Source: Mycobacterium sp. 155 (GTDB taxonomy: Bacteria > Actinomycetota > Actinomycetes > Mycobacteriales > Mycobacteriaceae). Taken from it: 64,000 nt of DNA. A program made the translations under genes and the position numbers. The notes beneath the pieces are model-generated. The model saw only the letters and a program-made list of their open reading frames with translations. It had not been told where the DNA came from and did no database searches. This document shows positions 37,185 to 46,182 of this stretch, piece by piece (positions within the stretch are counted from its first letter, which is position 1; each line of letters begins with the position of its first letter). The stretch spans positions 4,398,375 to 4,462,374 of the forward strand of contig NZ_KB892705.1 in NCBI RefSeq assembly GCF_000373905.1, in the 5' to 3' direction.

Positions 37185-38927
37185 CTATGGGCTATCGGGC
37201 ACCGTGGTCACCGGCTCCTCGCCGGAATGCCCACCGCCACTTGAGCTTCCGCTGTCATCGGATGAGCCGCCGCCATTCGAACCACGTGACCCGCCACCGT
37301 CGGACGGCTCCTGCTCGTAGACAGTGGTCTGCGGTGCCTCGTGCGTCGGCGCCGGCTCAGCCGTTTGGGACGGCGCCGTGTAGGTCGGTTCTTCTCGCGG
37401 AATCACGGGCTCCGCAGAAGATGGAGGCGCCGACGACGTCACCGTGTGGGGCGGCGTGGACGGTGCCGTCGTGGTTGAGGGTGCAGTTGTGGTCGACGGA
37501 GCAGTGGTCGTCGTCGAAGGGACCGTCGTCGGCGCTGTCGTTGTTGTAGTGGTGCTCGTGGGCGGGGTGGTCGGTGGGGTCGGGAACGTCCACGGCGGTG
37601 TCCAAGGTGGCACGAGCGGTGGAAGCGGGATGGGAACCGGTAGCGGTGCCGGAATAGGTACTGGAACCGGAGCCGGCGGAACCTCGACGGGCGGAGGAGC
37701 CGGCGCGGGCTGTGGTGCCGCGGGCGCTGGATTGGCCGGTGCCTGAACCGGCCGATCGTCGGTACGCACGTTCGGCACAACAGGGGCCGCGGGCGGCGGC
37801 GTCAGCACCGAGACCGGCAGCGCCACCGGGTCCGCCTGGTGTGGGACCGGTGGGAGGTACCGGCCCGGCACGGTGTTCGCCTGCGTGGGAGGCACCGGCT
37901 GGGCGGCCACATCCGCTGTCGGCCGGACGTTGATCGCCACCGTGACGGCCAGGGTCGCGAAGCTGATCACCAGGAACATGACCGCGCTGCCCATGAGCAG
38001 CATCCGCGGCGCCGGTGGTGCGATGACCGTCGTGTAGTCGCCCTCGCTCTCCTGTTCGGGGACGAACTCGCCCAGCGGCTCCATCGGCATTTCGTCGGCC
38101 AAATGATCGTCGCCGGCCTCCTGTGAGTACGCCAGATCCGGACCGACCGCTCCCTCGGCGGCCTGCGCGTTCGCAGGTGCCATCTGCGTGGCGTCGTCCG
38201 CGGCCGCCGGGGCCATTTGCGTGGCATCCGCAGCCGCAGGTGCCATCTGCGTCGCGTCGAGCACTGGCGCCATCTGCGTCGCCGCACCGGCCGGGGCGAA
38301 GCCCGACCCGTCGGCGGTCTGGGCCGCGCCGCGCGCAATGGCGTAACCCGCATCGGGCGCCACCTCGACGGGCGCGGTCGAACGTAGCTCTGCGGCAACG
38401 GAATCAAGATCCAAGCGCTGTCCCACCAACATGATCCGCGACGGCGCCTCGGCGGCGGGCACGTGCTGCAACACCGCCGCGCACGCCACGGCCGCACCCG
38501 CGGCGCCGATCGGCACGGATGCCAGGGTGGACGTCGACTGCTCGTCCTCGCCGACCACTGTCAGCGACACCGTGTCATCGTCGGCGAGGAGCAGCGCGAC
38601 ATCCGCACCGACGCTACGGGCCAGTGCCGCTGCCGCCTCAGCTTCGTCCACGACCTCGACGTTCTGCACGCCGGCGTTTGCCACCCGCTGACGCAGCGTG
38701 TCAGCCGTCGACGGGTCGGGCAGGCACAGTCGTGTCGCGGCGACCTGGTTGCCCGATTCGGTCACCTCGCGGTAGGTGCCGATGATGGTCTCGACCAGCT
38801 CCGACATCGCATCGTCAGACAGATCCAGCGCGTACTGGTCCAACAGTTGGCCGCCACTGGCCGGCGAACCGACCATCGCCAAGCGGGCCACCCGCCCGGT
38901 GACCGCCACCCCGAGGACTACGTCCAC
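37185..38927 (-). CDS. Mycobacterial membrane protein with Pro/Thr-rich exported tail (DUF7159-like)
   Basis: A 580-aa protein. The N-terminal domain (about 1-200) starts MDVVLGVAVTGRVARLAMVG and has an actin/Hsp70-like look. A repeat region follows with three or four copies of DATQMAPAA. One TM helix (AVMFLVISFATLAVTVAI) lies at about 310-330. The rest is outside the cytoplasm by orientation and consists of Pro-rich (PAPVPVPIPAPLPVPIPLPP) and Thr-rich tracts ending in a Gly/Ser stretch. It resembles a mycobacterial family I know as DUF7159; no function is established. Confidence 0.8.
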   Translation of the reverse strand: MDVVLGVAVTGRVARLAMVGSPASGGQLLDQYALDLSDDAMSELVETIIGTYREVTESGNQVAATRLCLPDPSTADTLRQRVANAGVQNVEVVDEAEAAAALARSVGADVALLLADDDTVSLTVVGEDEQSTSTLASVPIGAAGAAVACAAVLQHVPAAEAPSRIMLVGQRLDLDSVAAELRSTAPVEVAPDAGYAIARGAAQTADGSGFAPAGAATQMAPVLDATQMAPAAADATQMAPAAADDATQMAPANAQAAEGAVGPDLAYSQEAGDDHLADEMPMEPLGEFVPEQESEGDYTTVIAPPAPRMLLMGSAVMFLVISFATLAVTVAINVRPTADVAAQPVPPTQANTVPGRYLPPVPHQADPVALPVSVLTPPPAAPVVPNVRTDDRPVQAPANPAPAAPQPAPAPPPVEVPPAPVPVPIPAPLPVPIPLPPLVPPWTPPWTFPTPPTTPPTSTTTTTTAPTTVPSTTTTAPSTTTAPSTTTAPSTPPHTVTSSAPPSSAEPVIPREEPTYTAPSQTAEPAPTHEAPQTTVYEQEPSDGGGSRGSNGGGSSDDSGSSSGGGHSGEEPVTTVPDSP

Positions 38928-39136
38928 CGGTTACCACTCCTCATCTCACGCATGTTTCGGGCGTCGCGGCTTCTCGCCCCGTGCTGCGCTTTTCGACCTT
39001 TCAAAGCTACCGCACAGCCTCGGTGGATTCGGTCGGTCGGAAAGCGATCACGGCCGTCACTGCTTGTGCCTCGGAGCAAAAGTGAGCACGCTGGTTGAAT
39101 CGTCTTGCGACGTCACTCATAGAAGGGAATCGTTAC

Positions 39137-40786
39137 GTGAGCGACCAGCGTTACGACGCATCCGCCACCGTTGCGGTGGCGACCACGGCTGCACCCGCCG
39201 TGGCGCGGTCCCCACGTGTCGGTTATGTCCCCACCCGGGCGAACAGGATGCGCGACGGTTTCGCCGTCGGATTGCTCGTGCTGGCTCTGGTGCTCCCATG
39301 GAACCTCGAATTCGGCATCGGCGTACCCGACAGCGACGTGACGACGTTCGTCGTGCTGGCTGTTGTGACGTTGCTGGCCGTCGTGGCCGCGCTCGCACCT
39401 CACCTCGGACCGTTGAGGCTCAACGCAACGAACCCGGATGTCCGGCGGACCGGCCGGATTCGGCTGGCGTTGAGCCTTGCGTACCTCGTTATGGTTATCG
39501 GATTCGTCGCCTTCCATCTGGTGCAGACGGTCCACAGTGGCGGGACCGGGGCCGTGCCTCCGGGGGTAGGCCCGGGCATGTTGCTCGGTGTCGCGGGCGC
39601 ACTGCTGGCGGCGCAGCCGCCCATTACGTCGATCACCATCGAGGACAACAAGTTTCGCCGCTGGTATGCGGTGGCCCGGGTCATCGGATTCGTCTCGATC
39701 GCGCTGGCGACGCTGTCGGTTGCGTTCAATCTGTACTGGCGGCTGCGGTACCTGTTCGTCACCGACGTTGCGTTCGGTAATCACGATGTCGCCGTCATCG
39801 TCACGACGCTGCTCTACGGCGCGGAGGCGATGATCGCGTTGGTCATCGCATCGCGCTGGCTGACCGAGCGGACCGCCGCGGCCCGGCTGGCCACGATCGC
39901 CATTGGTGTATCGGGTGCGGTTGCGGCCACGGTGGTGTGGCTCCTTGGGATTGGCCGGGACATCGACGCGTTTCACGGCATCGCTGAGAACACCTCGACC
40001 GCCGCGGTGGGCTACGAAGGCTATCTTGCGTGGGCGGCCGCAGCTGCGATCGTCGCGCCGACGACGCTATACGCCGTCCTGCTCATCAAGCCGCCGACCC
40101 TCGGTGCCTATCGTGGGGCTGCGCAGAAGTGCTTGACGCTCATCGCGTTCTGGTCGTTCGCGGCGGCTGCGCTGCGCATCGCCGACTATGTGATCGCCTT
40201 GTCTTTGGATCTTCCCCGTGCGTTGTACGACAGCGTTGCGATGACGGTGTTCAGCCTCGTCACCGGGTTCATCGCGCGGTGGGTGCACCGCCAGCTCGGC
40301 AGGGGAGTGGTCTCGGCGACCATCGCCGCCGCGTTCAGTGCCGTGCTGTTTGTTTTCACGGTCGCGGACGTCGCGATCGGCGTCGCCCTGGCTCCCCGGT
40401 ACGCCGAACCGGCGCCCGCAGCGATCTACGGCAACAACCTGGCCCAGCAGATCACCAGCACCTTCGACATCGTGGTGTGCGTGCTGAGCCTGACCGTGCT
40501 GACCGTCATGTTGTTAACCGGCCCACTGGCCGGCTACCTGGTCCGTCGCGACGTGCGAGCCACGAAGCCTGCGGCACCGGCGCAGCCCGCACCGGCGGCA
40601 GATTCGGCGCCACCGACCATCGTGCGGCAGCCCCGCGCGGCGGCCGTGCCGAGAATTGTTCGCCTGAAGGATGATTCGACGTCGGTGCTGCCAGCCGCAC
40701 CGACCACCGAGCTTCAGGTACCGACGACGACCCTGCGAATTCAGCGGCGTCCCAGTTCCGGATGGCCGCCGCCGTCGAATCGCTAG
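39137..40786 (+). CDS. Multi-pass membrane protein of unknown function
   Basis: A 549-aa polytopic membrane protein with roughly ten hydrophobic segments between residues 40 and 470. Charged loops and a Pro/Ala-rich cytoplasmic-type tail (PAAPAQPAPAADSAPPT and later PSSGWPPPSNR) end the protein. The GTG at 39137 has an AGAAGGGA Shine-Dalgarno sequence. I do not recognise the family. It is divergent from the gene at 37185 with a 209-base gap that shows no clear element, and its stop codon overlaps the left boundary repeat of the lanthipeptide island. Confidence 0.82.
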   Translation: MSDQRYDASATVAVATTAAPAVARSPRVGYVPTRANRMRDGFAVGLLVLALVLPWNLEFGIGVPDSDVTTFVVLAVVTLLAVVAALAPHLGPLRLNATNPDVRRTGRIRLALSLAYLVMVIGFVAFHLVQTVHSGGTGAVPPGVGPGMLLGVAGALLAAQPPITSITIEDNKFRRWYAVARVIGFVSIALATLSVAFNLYWRLRYLFVTDVAFGNHDVAVIVTTLLYGAEAMIALVIASRWLTERTAAARLATIAIGVSGAVAATVVWLLGIGRDIDAFHGIAENTSTAAVGYEGYLAWAAAAAIVAPTTLYAVLLIKPPTLGAYRGAAQKCLTLIAFWSFAAAALRIADYVIALSLDLPRALYDSVAMTVFSLVTGFIARWVHRQLGRGVVSATIAAAFSAVLFVFTVADVAIGVALAPRYAEPAPAAIYGNNLAQQITSTFDIVVCVLSLTVLTVMLLTGPLAGYLVRRDVRATKPAAPAQPAPAADSAPPTIVRQPRAAAVPRIVRLKDDSTSVLPAAPTTELQVPTTTLRIQRRPSSGWPPPSNR

Positions 40787-40797
40787 TACTGCAGCCG
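40783..40797 (+). repeat. Left boundary repeat of the lanthipeptide island
   Basis: CTAGTACTGCAGCCG, the inverse of 46183-46197 at 14 of 15 positions. It includes the stop codon of the upstream gene (40784-40786). Confidence 0.6.
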
Positions 40798-40870
40798 AAG
40801 CGCGTCGCGGTATGCGAAATATCTTGTTCTGCAATTATTTTCACGCGATATTCTTCGTAACGTCGACAGG

Positions 40871-42079
40871 TCAACGCAATGCGATCAGCGGTAGCCACGC
40901 CCTGGAGCCGCCACGGGCGGTTATCCAGATAGCGGCGATTCCAGCGGCGCCTCCCAGTATCGTCATATCATTCTCGGCCAGTTCAGCGATGTCCGCTCGC
41001 TGCGAGGCAATGAGCTGCATCAGTTCTGTCCGCAATTCTTCCAGTTCAGTCAAACCAGCCGTTCGAATAAAGGCATCAACAACTGCCAGAATTCCCGCTG
41101 CGCCGTGGCATAGGCTCAGTGCAGCTGCGACATCGTCGTCATCGAAATACCTGACCTCGTGAAAACACCGCATATATGATGCGATTGCTTCGCACGCGAG
41201 GTCCCGCAATGTGTTGTCACCTAACACTCGCGCGGCATCCCACAGCGTCCAGGCGATGCCGGGGGTTCCATAGCACCACGCTTGCCGGCGGTAGAAGCCG
41301 CGAGGCGGTTCGGCACCCTCGCGCCCCACGGGCGCCCATGTCACCAAACCGACATTGTCGACGAATACCTCCCGCGCAAGCCATTCACAAGCATTCGAAA
41401 GTGCCTGCGAGTAACGCTCGCCGTCGGGGAGATATTCAACAGCATGACGCAGCGCAGCCACGACTCCCGTAACTCCGTGCCCAAGCCCGGTATTGATCCT
41501 GCCGACATTAAATGCGCTTCGTGGGTCGATATCATTGCCGGCTCGCAGCCTTTCCAGACCAGGGCTGTCGCACAACAGCGCCAGATGTGCAACGGCAGGC
41601 TCGATGAGCTCAGCGTCATCTACATTGGCGATCCCCGCTAGCACCAGTCCCGCGGGGCCCGTGAATAAGTCGTAGTCCCGCCACGCCACACCAGATGTCT
41701 GCCAAGCGCTAGTGCCCAAATAGCTTTTAGTGCGGTCTGTCAACGCTGAATGGAGAGGTATCAGCGATGGGTAGATCCCGATTGCGGCGCGCAAGCCGGC
41801 GTGGAAGCCGCCCAACCCGCCGTATGCGCCAGCAGCATTGAACTCCGAAGGGATCTCGCCGATCCAACGCGCAGTCGCATTGCGGGCTTCCGACGCGACA
41901 GCGTCACGCTCTTGCAGCGCGACAGCGTCACGCTCTTGCAGCGCGACCGATGCCAATATCGCCGGCCCTGGGTCGTGACCGGACGCGTTGCGACCATGGG
42001 CGCCCGCGCGCGCGTACGCACTGACCAGATCGAATGCCAATCCGTCCATGTGCTCCATCAAAGTGGTCGTCGACGGCAT
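40871..42079 (-). CDS. LanC-type lanthionine cyclase
   Basis: A 402-aa LanC fold protein that would add Cys thiols to dehydrated Ser/Thr to form (methyl)lanthionine rings. All expected zinc and catalytic residues are visible: His201 in TGLGHGVTG, Cys269 in AWCYGTPGIAW, and Cys324-His325 in SLCHGAAGI. Helical-barrel repeats such as YDLFTGPAGLVLAG are also typical. The ATG at 42077-42079 has AAGGGAT upstream. Residues about 45-62 contain a tandem 8-aa repeat (VALQERDA twice) from a 24-bp DNA repeat. It is the last gene of the RiPP operon. Confidence 0.93.
   Translation of the reverse strand: MPSTTTLMEHMDGLAFDLVSAYARAGAHGRNASGHDPGPAILASVALQERDAVALQERDAVASEARNATARWIGEIPSEFNAAGAYGGLGGFHAGLRAAIGIYPSLIPLHSALTDRTKSYLGTSAWQTSGVAWRDYDLFTGPAGLVLAGIANVDDAELIEPAVAHLALLCDSPGLERLRAGNDIDPRSAFNVGRINTGLGHGVTGVVAALRHAVEYLPDGERYSQALSNACEWLAREVFVDNVGLVTWAPVGREGAEPPRGFYRRQAWCYGTPGIAWTLWDAARVLGDNTLRDLACEAIASYMRCFHEVRYFDDDDVAAALSLCHGAAGILAVVDAFIRTAGLTELEELRTELMQLIASQRADIAELAENDMTILGGAAGIAAIWITARGGSRAWLPLIALR
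41895..41942 (+). repeat. Tandem 24-bp repeat within the LanC gene
   Basis: Two exact copies of a 24-bp unit beginning GCGACAGCGTCACGCTCTTG, with the start of a third. It encodes a duplicated LQERDAVA segment in frame. Confidence 0.85.
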
Positions 42080-42169
42080 GCGGATATCCCTTCGTCTGGC
42101 GCACGAATGGGGTCTTAGCAACGGGAAAGATTGCCGTGCAGACCCCATTCGCTCGCGAATTTATTGCTG

Positions 42170-42394
42170 CTACCGGTTTGCCTGTAGCCGCTGGACTAGT
42201 TCGGCACCTGAAAGTGGGTGGGCCTCACCCGGCAGCAGAACATTCTCTAGTTTGTCACCTCGGCAGTTTGTGCAGCCTTTGCTTTCGCAATTGGTTTTGG
42301 TGGTTGCCTCGAGGTCGCTGAATCGCGAACCAGCGATTCTCGACGCCAGCTCATCGATGCGGGCATGCAGTGCAGAAATCTCTGGAGTTGTCAT
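42170..42394 (-). CDS. Putative lanthipeptide (RiPP) precursor peptide
   Basis: A 74-aa peptide between the LanB and LanC genes on the same strand, started by an ATG at 42392-42394 with AAAGGGA upstream. Residues 1-30 look like a leader: helical, acidic, ending FSDLE (25-29), close to the F-x-L-D/E box read by LanB and LanC enzymes. Residues 31-44, TTKTNCESKGCTNC, hold three cysteines (36, 41, 44) interleaved with Thr/Ser, suited to (methyl)lanthionine rings. Unusually, 30 Cys-free residues follow, ending AELVQRLQANR. These could be a follower peptide or be removed. No homologue is known to me. Confidence 0.78.
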   Translation of the reverse strand: MTTPEISALHARIDELASRIAGSRFSDLEATTKTNCESKGCTNCRGDKLENVLLPGEAHPLSGAELVQRLQANR

Positions 42395-42440
42395 TGTCGT
42401 TCCCTTTCTTTTCGATTTACGGTGTGAAATTTGTGTAGCG

Positions 42441-42461
42441 CCTCCGAGTGAAGGTCGGAGG
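42441..42461 (-). promoter_or_regulatory. Hairpin between the LanB gene and the precursor gene
   Basis: CCTCCGA-gtgaagg-TCGGAGG, a 7-bp stem and 7-base loop in the 122-base gap before the precursor gene. It could be an RNA-processing or partial termination site setting precursor levels. Confidence 0.4.
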
Positions 42462-42516
42462 GAATATTGTGTCGCCCAGTCTCCTCCTTTCATGGATTCT
42501 GATTTTTACTCAGCTT

Positions 42517-44970
42517 TCAGCTGGGAAAGAAATATGCGGAAATATCGGATGCGATGTTTTCAGCCAAAACATGCCCGTTTATATTTATAGGAAATCGAAG
42601 CAGCATTTCAGAAGCGACAGCATCGCCAGTCGGATGCTCCGCGTGATCGACGATCGGAAACTGAGTCGGTGCCGGAAGCATCTCCATGAGTTTTCCGTCC
42701 GGGCAAGTTCTGATCAATCTGTCGATCATTCGGACGGCTGACAAACTTTCAAGGTCACATGCCCTTTTCGTCCCGTGTACCGTATCCGACAAGACAATCC
42801 AGCGAGGCAGACCTTTTTCCTCGCGGAAGCCGATCAGGGCCTTGATCTTTGTTGACGCGCTCGCGCCGGGGTTCCAGAGAGGATGTCGCGGTACCCGCCA
42901 CTGCGCTGGTGAGATGACCAGCCCGCCCTCCACAGTGATCCTGGGAAGCCGCCCGCACTGGGGAAGCTCATCAAGAAGATTGTCGAATCGATAGAAGGCC
43001 CACGGCATCAGTCTTGGTGACGCGGCGAATAACGCTTCGCCGAGAGTCGCCCAGGGTTCGGATAGTGCGCGTGTCGCGTGGTAAATGGTCCAAATGGGGG
43101 CACCGTCAGCTTCGGCAATAAGACTACCGTCAGTGCGCCGTCGAATCGTAATGTCGTCTAACGGGATATATCGGTCTGGCTTGTCAGTCTCCGCAAAATA
43201 CAATGCGCTATGCGGGTCTCCGGTCCAAGCGCTTGTGTAACAGGGGCGGCGCACCGCGTTGGCGGCGGCGTCAGACAGTGGCGGTGCGAGGAATTCGACG
43301 AATACCACGCCAGTCAGCTCTTCGACTTTTCGCAAAAATGACCGGTAAGCGTCCACATGCGGAATTGGCCCGTGCAATCCCTTGAGTGAATCCACGAAGC
43401 GGGAGTCGACGGTCGCTGGAGGCCAGAACTGATCAAGAACCGCCGTGAACTCTGCCTCGGGTGTCGGCACTCGCACCAGACAGTCAACGGGCCATCGCCA
43501 CGACCACTGCTCGGCTCCAAGGTCATCCAACAACGACGAACTGATGGTGAACGCTGTGGAGCAGTCTGATTGAGCAGCAATAAGATTCAGCAGAGGAGGC
43601 AAGTGCTCGGCTGGCTCCAACTGCACTGCGGTGCGGGTGCTGCCATTGACACTTGATAGTGGCCCCGGTGTCATTACGTGCGACCGCAGAATCTCGGTTA
43701 GAGGCCACGGCCTGGATATGCTGCAGCTGCCACCTGCGGACTCCGGCCTGCGTTCATTGAGCAATGACGCTGCTCGCAACGCGCACGATACTGCGCGCTC
43801 GAGGTCCGGGTTTCGATGGTGAGCCAGATCGACCTTTGACGGACGGTAGACATCCAGCCACCCCTCGGCCGGAGAGACAGGACCGGCGGCGATATTGCTG
43901 TCGATATCACTGAATTCCACTGGAGAAACGCCGGTCCCCGCCGAGATGCATCGCTCTAATACCCCGATTGAGATCAAGTGGTGGAGTACCTCCTGCAGCG
44001 CGAGCATGCTCGGGTTTTCTTCGTCGCCGAAGTGCTCGGCTATCTCGCGATAAGTTTTCGGTCCCGAGGCCAGCGCGGCGAATATTGCGGACAGAAGGTG
44101 TGTTTGGTGAACAGATACCACAATTGGGATGCCGCTTTCACCCGAAGCGTAGGCGAATGCCAGATCATCCTCACCCCAACGGAGGGGATTGATGGCTATA
44201 CGACAGTCCGACTGCGGATTCAGATCGCTCATCGTGCAGGTTCTTGCCCTCAGACGGCGCCTGTTCATGCGCCAATCCGCAGCGAACCAGGCTTCAACCC
44301 TGGGGCGATAGGGCGAATCCACCTGGTCTTGACGTCGGTTTATCAACGAAACATGGCTTAGCCACCCTAGCGGGGTCGAATCAGTGCAAGCGCGGGTGAG
44401 ACGACCCCACAGGTAGTCGACATACCTATCGTGAACCTGCTCAGTTTCCGCGTGTAATGAGTGGATAACCCCTGTCGATGAGCAGTGCGAATCCACAACC
44501 CGACGGAATGCCGGAGACTTTCGTGCTATTTCGGCTGGAAGACCCGAAAGTCGAACTTCTTCGACTCTGATCAAGCTGTCTAAGTCTGTGTCGAGTTCCA
44601 CCATTTCACGGCCGAGTTCACGGTGTCGGTGGAGATCTTGGATGAGCGTGTGATCGACACCGGCGATAGATACCAAATGGCACAACCGATTCGATTCGAG
44701 ATCCGTCAACAGCTCACCCTTGTGCAGTGCGCGACGCGCAGCGAGTACAAATCTTCGATCGTCTCTCGACAGCGACTGTGCCGGAACGATGGTGTCACCG
44801 ATCATCTGAGCCAGGCGGAGGGATGATTCACAATAACTGCGTCTCAAAAGCCGACTTGCCCGCGCTTTGTCGAAAATACCTGGATTAGCACCGGATAACC
44901 AATGCTTGACAGGTACGCCTGCGGTCCGCAGGAGCGCAGAATCGCCGAAAGCGTCCCGATCTTTTATCAT
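42517..44970 (-). CDS. LanB-type lantibiotic dehydratase, glutamylation domain protein
   Basis: An 817-aa protein with the fold of the N-terminal (tRNA-dependent glutamylation) part of class I lanthipeptide dehydratases. The family signature STPLGWLSHVSL (residues 198-209) corresponds to STPFGLF of known LanB proteins, preceded by an N-terminal LLRTAGVPVKHW. The late segment GLPRWIVLSDTVHGTKRACDLES matches the end of the domain in part (LPRWIVLSD). The C-terminal elimination domain is absent and is supplied by the upstream gene, whose stop lies 2 bases before this ATG. It would glutamylate Ser/Thr of the precursor at 42170. Confidence 0.9.
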   Translation of the reverse strand: MIKDRDAFGDSALLRTAGVPVKHWLSGANPGIFDKARASRLLRRSYCESSLRLAQMIGDTIVPAQSLSRDDRRFVLAARRALHKGELLTDLESNRLCHLVSIAGVDHTLIQDLHRHRELGREMVELDTDLDSLIRVEEVRLSGLPAEIARKSPAFRRVVDSHCSSTGVIHSLHAETEQVHDRYVDYLWGRLTRACTDSTPLGWLSHVSLINRRQDQVDSPYRPRVEAWFAADWRMNRRRLRARTCTMSDLNPQSDCRIAINPLRWGEDDLAFAYASGESGIPIVVSVHQTHLLSAIFAALASGPKTYREIAEHFGDEENPSMLALQEVLHHLISIGVLERCISAGTGVSPVEFSDIDSNIAAGPVSPAEGWLDVYRPSKVDLAHHRNPDLERAVSCALRAASLLNERRPESAGGSCSISRPWPLTEILRSHVMTPGPLSSVNGSTRTAVQLEPAEHLPPLLNLIAAQSDCSTAFTISSSLLDDLGAEQWSWRWPVDCLVRVPTPEAEFTAVLDQFWPPATVDSRFVDSLKGLHGPIPHVDAYRSFLRKVEELTGVVFVEFLAPPLSDAAANAVRRPCYTSAWTGDPHSALYFAETDKPDRYIPLDDITIRRRTDGSLIAEADGAPIWTIYHATRALSEPWATLGEALFAASPRLMPWAFYRFDNLLDELPQCGRLPRITVEGGLVISPAQWRVPRHPLWNPGASASTKIKALIGFREEKGLPRWIVLSDTVHGTKRACDLESLSAVRMIDRLIRTCPDGKLMEMLPAPTQFPIVDHAEHPTGDAVASEMLLRFPININGHVLAENIASDISAYFFPS

Positions 44971-44972
44971 TA

Positions 44973-45989
44973 TCAGGATCGCATCTCAGCAAGGGATTCG
45001 GCTAATAGCGCTTGTTTCTCTGAGGTTATGCCGGCACGATTCCAGTGGAATATCACATAATAGGCGGCGGCCTGTCGCGGTCCCAGCTCAGCTGTGGCGG
45101 TCGCAAAATATGCTTCTTTCCAGCGCCGTGCCGCAACCCGCAATGCTTCGCGATGACGCACGACGAGTTCGGCAGACTCGGGATCGGCAGTATCAAGGAG
45201 GTTAGCGCGGTTCCACCACTGGGCTGATAGCCCACCCGCCACCTCTGTGAAATCCGATAGTGCCTTAACCTCACCTGAGATACAACGGCCAGCCTCGGTA
45301 CGTAGACGATCCCACACCCCAGTCGTTTCCCAGCCATCAATCTCTAAGCCGTCGAACACACCGTGAAGCAATGCCAGAGAAATCAGCCATACCGGTATAG
45401 ATCGAGACATTTCTCGGGGGATTCCTGCATGATATCGAAGCCAAAAGAGCGAATCCACTGTGAATAACCCGTGCACGTGTTCCATCGACGCGGATCCGCC
45501 AAATAAGTAGGTCTCCGGCTCGTACACACCTGGCTGAATATTTACAATCAGGCGATCACGCTCCATTCGCCGCAGGGCATCGTCGATATGAAGCCGCACA
45601 GTATTTATCGACACGCCATCGCATGCTTCAAGCCGGAGCCGAATCCCAGGCGGCTTATGCATGTAGAAGAAATTCCGGGCCACACCCGAAAGTAATAGTT
45701 TCTCTGCGAGATCGGATATGCTTGAATAGACGCGTCGCAACGAGAACTGGTCGGCGCTCGGCCGGATTCCGATTTGCACCCACTGGCGAGGCTTTCTGCT
45801 TAATGAGAACAGCCCCGCGTCGAACACCGCTGACTTAGCGCGCACCAACTGATCGGGCTGGAACAGCTTTTCGAGTATTCCCGCAGCGTCGTCACTATCG
45901 GCGCAGTACGCGATAAATACCGATCTATCGACAGGGATTCCGTCGATAAAGATTTCGTCTCCGCTTACGCAGAAGTTCTGCTCGCCCAT
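44973..45989 (-). CDS. Stand-alone LanB elimination-domain (SpaB C-terminal / thiopeptide-type) protein
   Basis: A 338-aa protein matching the glutamate-elimination domain that is fused to LanB in nisin-type systems and separate in thiopeptide-type systems. Marks are FFYMHKPPGIRLRL (107-120, usual form W-F-x-R-Y-x-D-P-x-x-H-L-R-L-R) and GVYEPETYLFGG followed by EHVHGLFTVDS (about 154-180, usual form Y-x-x-E-x-x-R-Y-G-G). The ATG at 45987-45989 has GGGAGGG upstream; a GTG at 46061 is possible. It is the first gene of the operon and ends 2 bases before the dehydratase ATG. Confidence 0.88.
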   Translation of the reverse strand: MGEQNFCVSGDEIFIDGIPVDRSVFIAYCADSDDAAGILEKLFQPDQLVRAKSAVFDAGLFSLSRKPRQWVQIGIRPSADQFSLRRVYSSISDLAEKLLLSGVARNFFYMHKPPGIRLRLEACDGVSINTVRLHIDDALRRMERDRLIVNIQPGVYEPETYLFGGSASMEHVHGLFTVDSLFWLRYHAGIPREMSRSIPVWLISLALLHGVFDGLEIDGWETTGVWDRLRTEAGRCISGEVKALSDFTEVAGGLSAQWWNRANLLDTADPESAELVVRHREALRVAARRWKEAYFATATAELGPRQAAAYYVIFHWNRAGITSEKQALLAESLAEMRS

Positions 45990-46182
45990 CAGAATGCTGC
46001 CCTCCCTCAAGCAGTACCTCATCCCCGAAAACGAGGCTATCGCCGTAAGACGAGCCCCCACGCGAGTAGTGGACTACCTGTTTTTGAGCTACCCAATTAC
46101 TGACGGGTGTACAGCACAAGAATCAGTCCGTACCAAGCTGTAACTGGCTCTTCATAAATGGGATGCCGCGCGCATAGATGTG

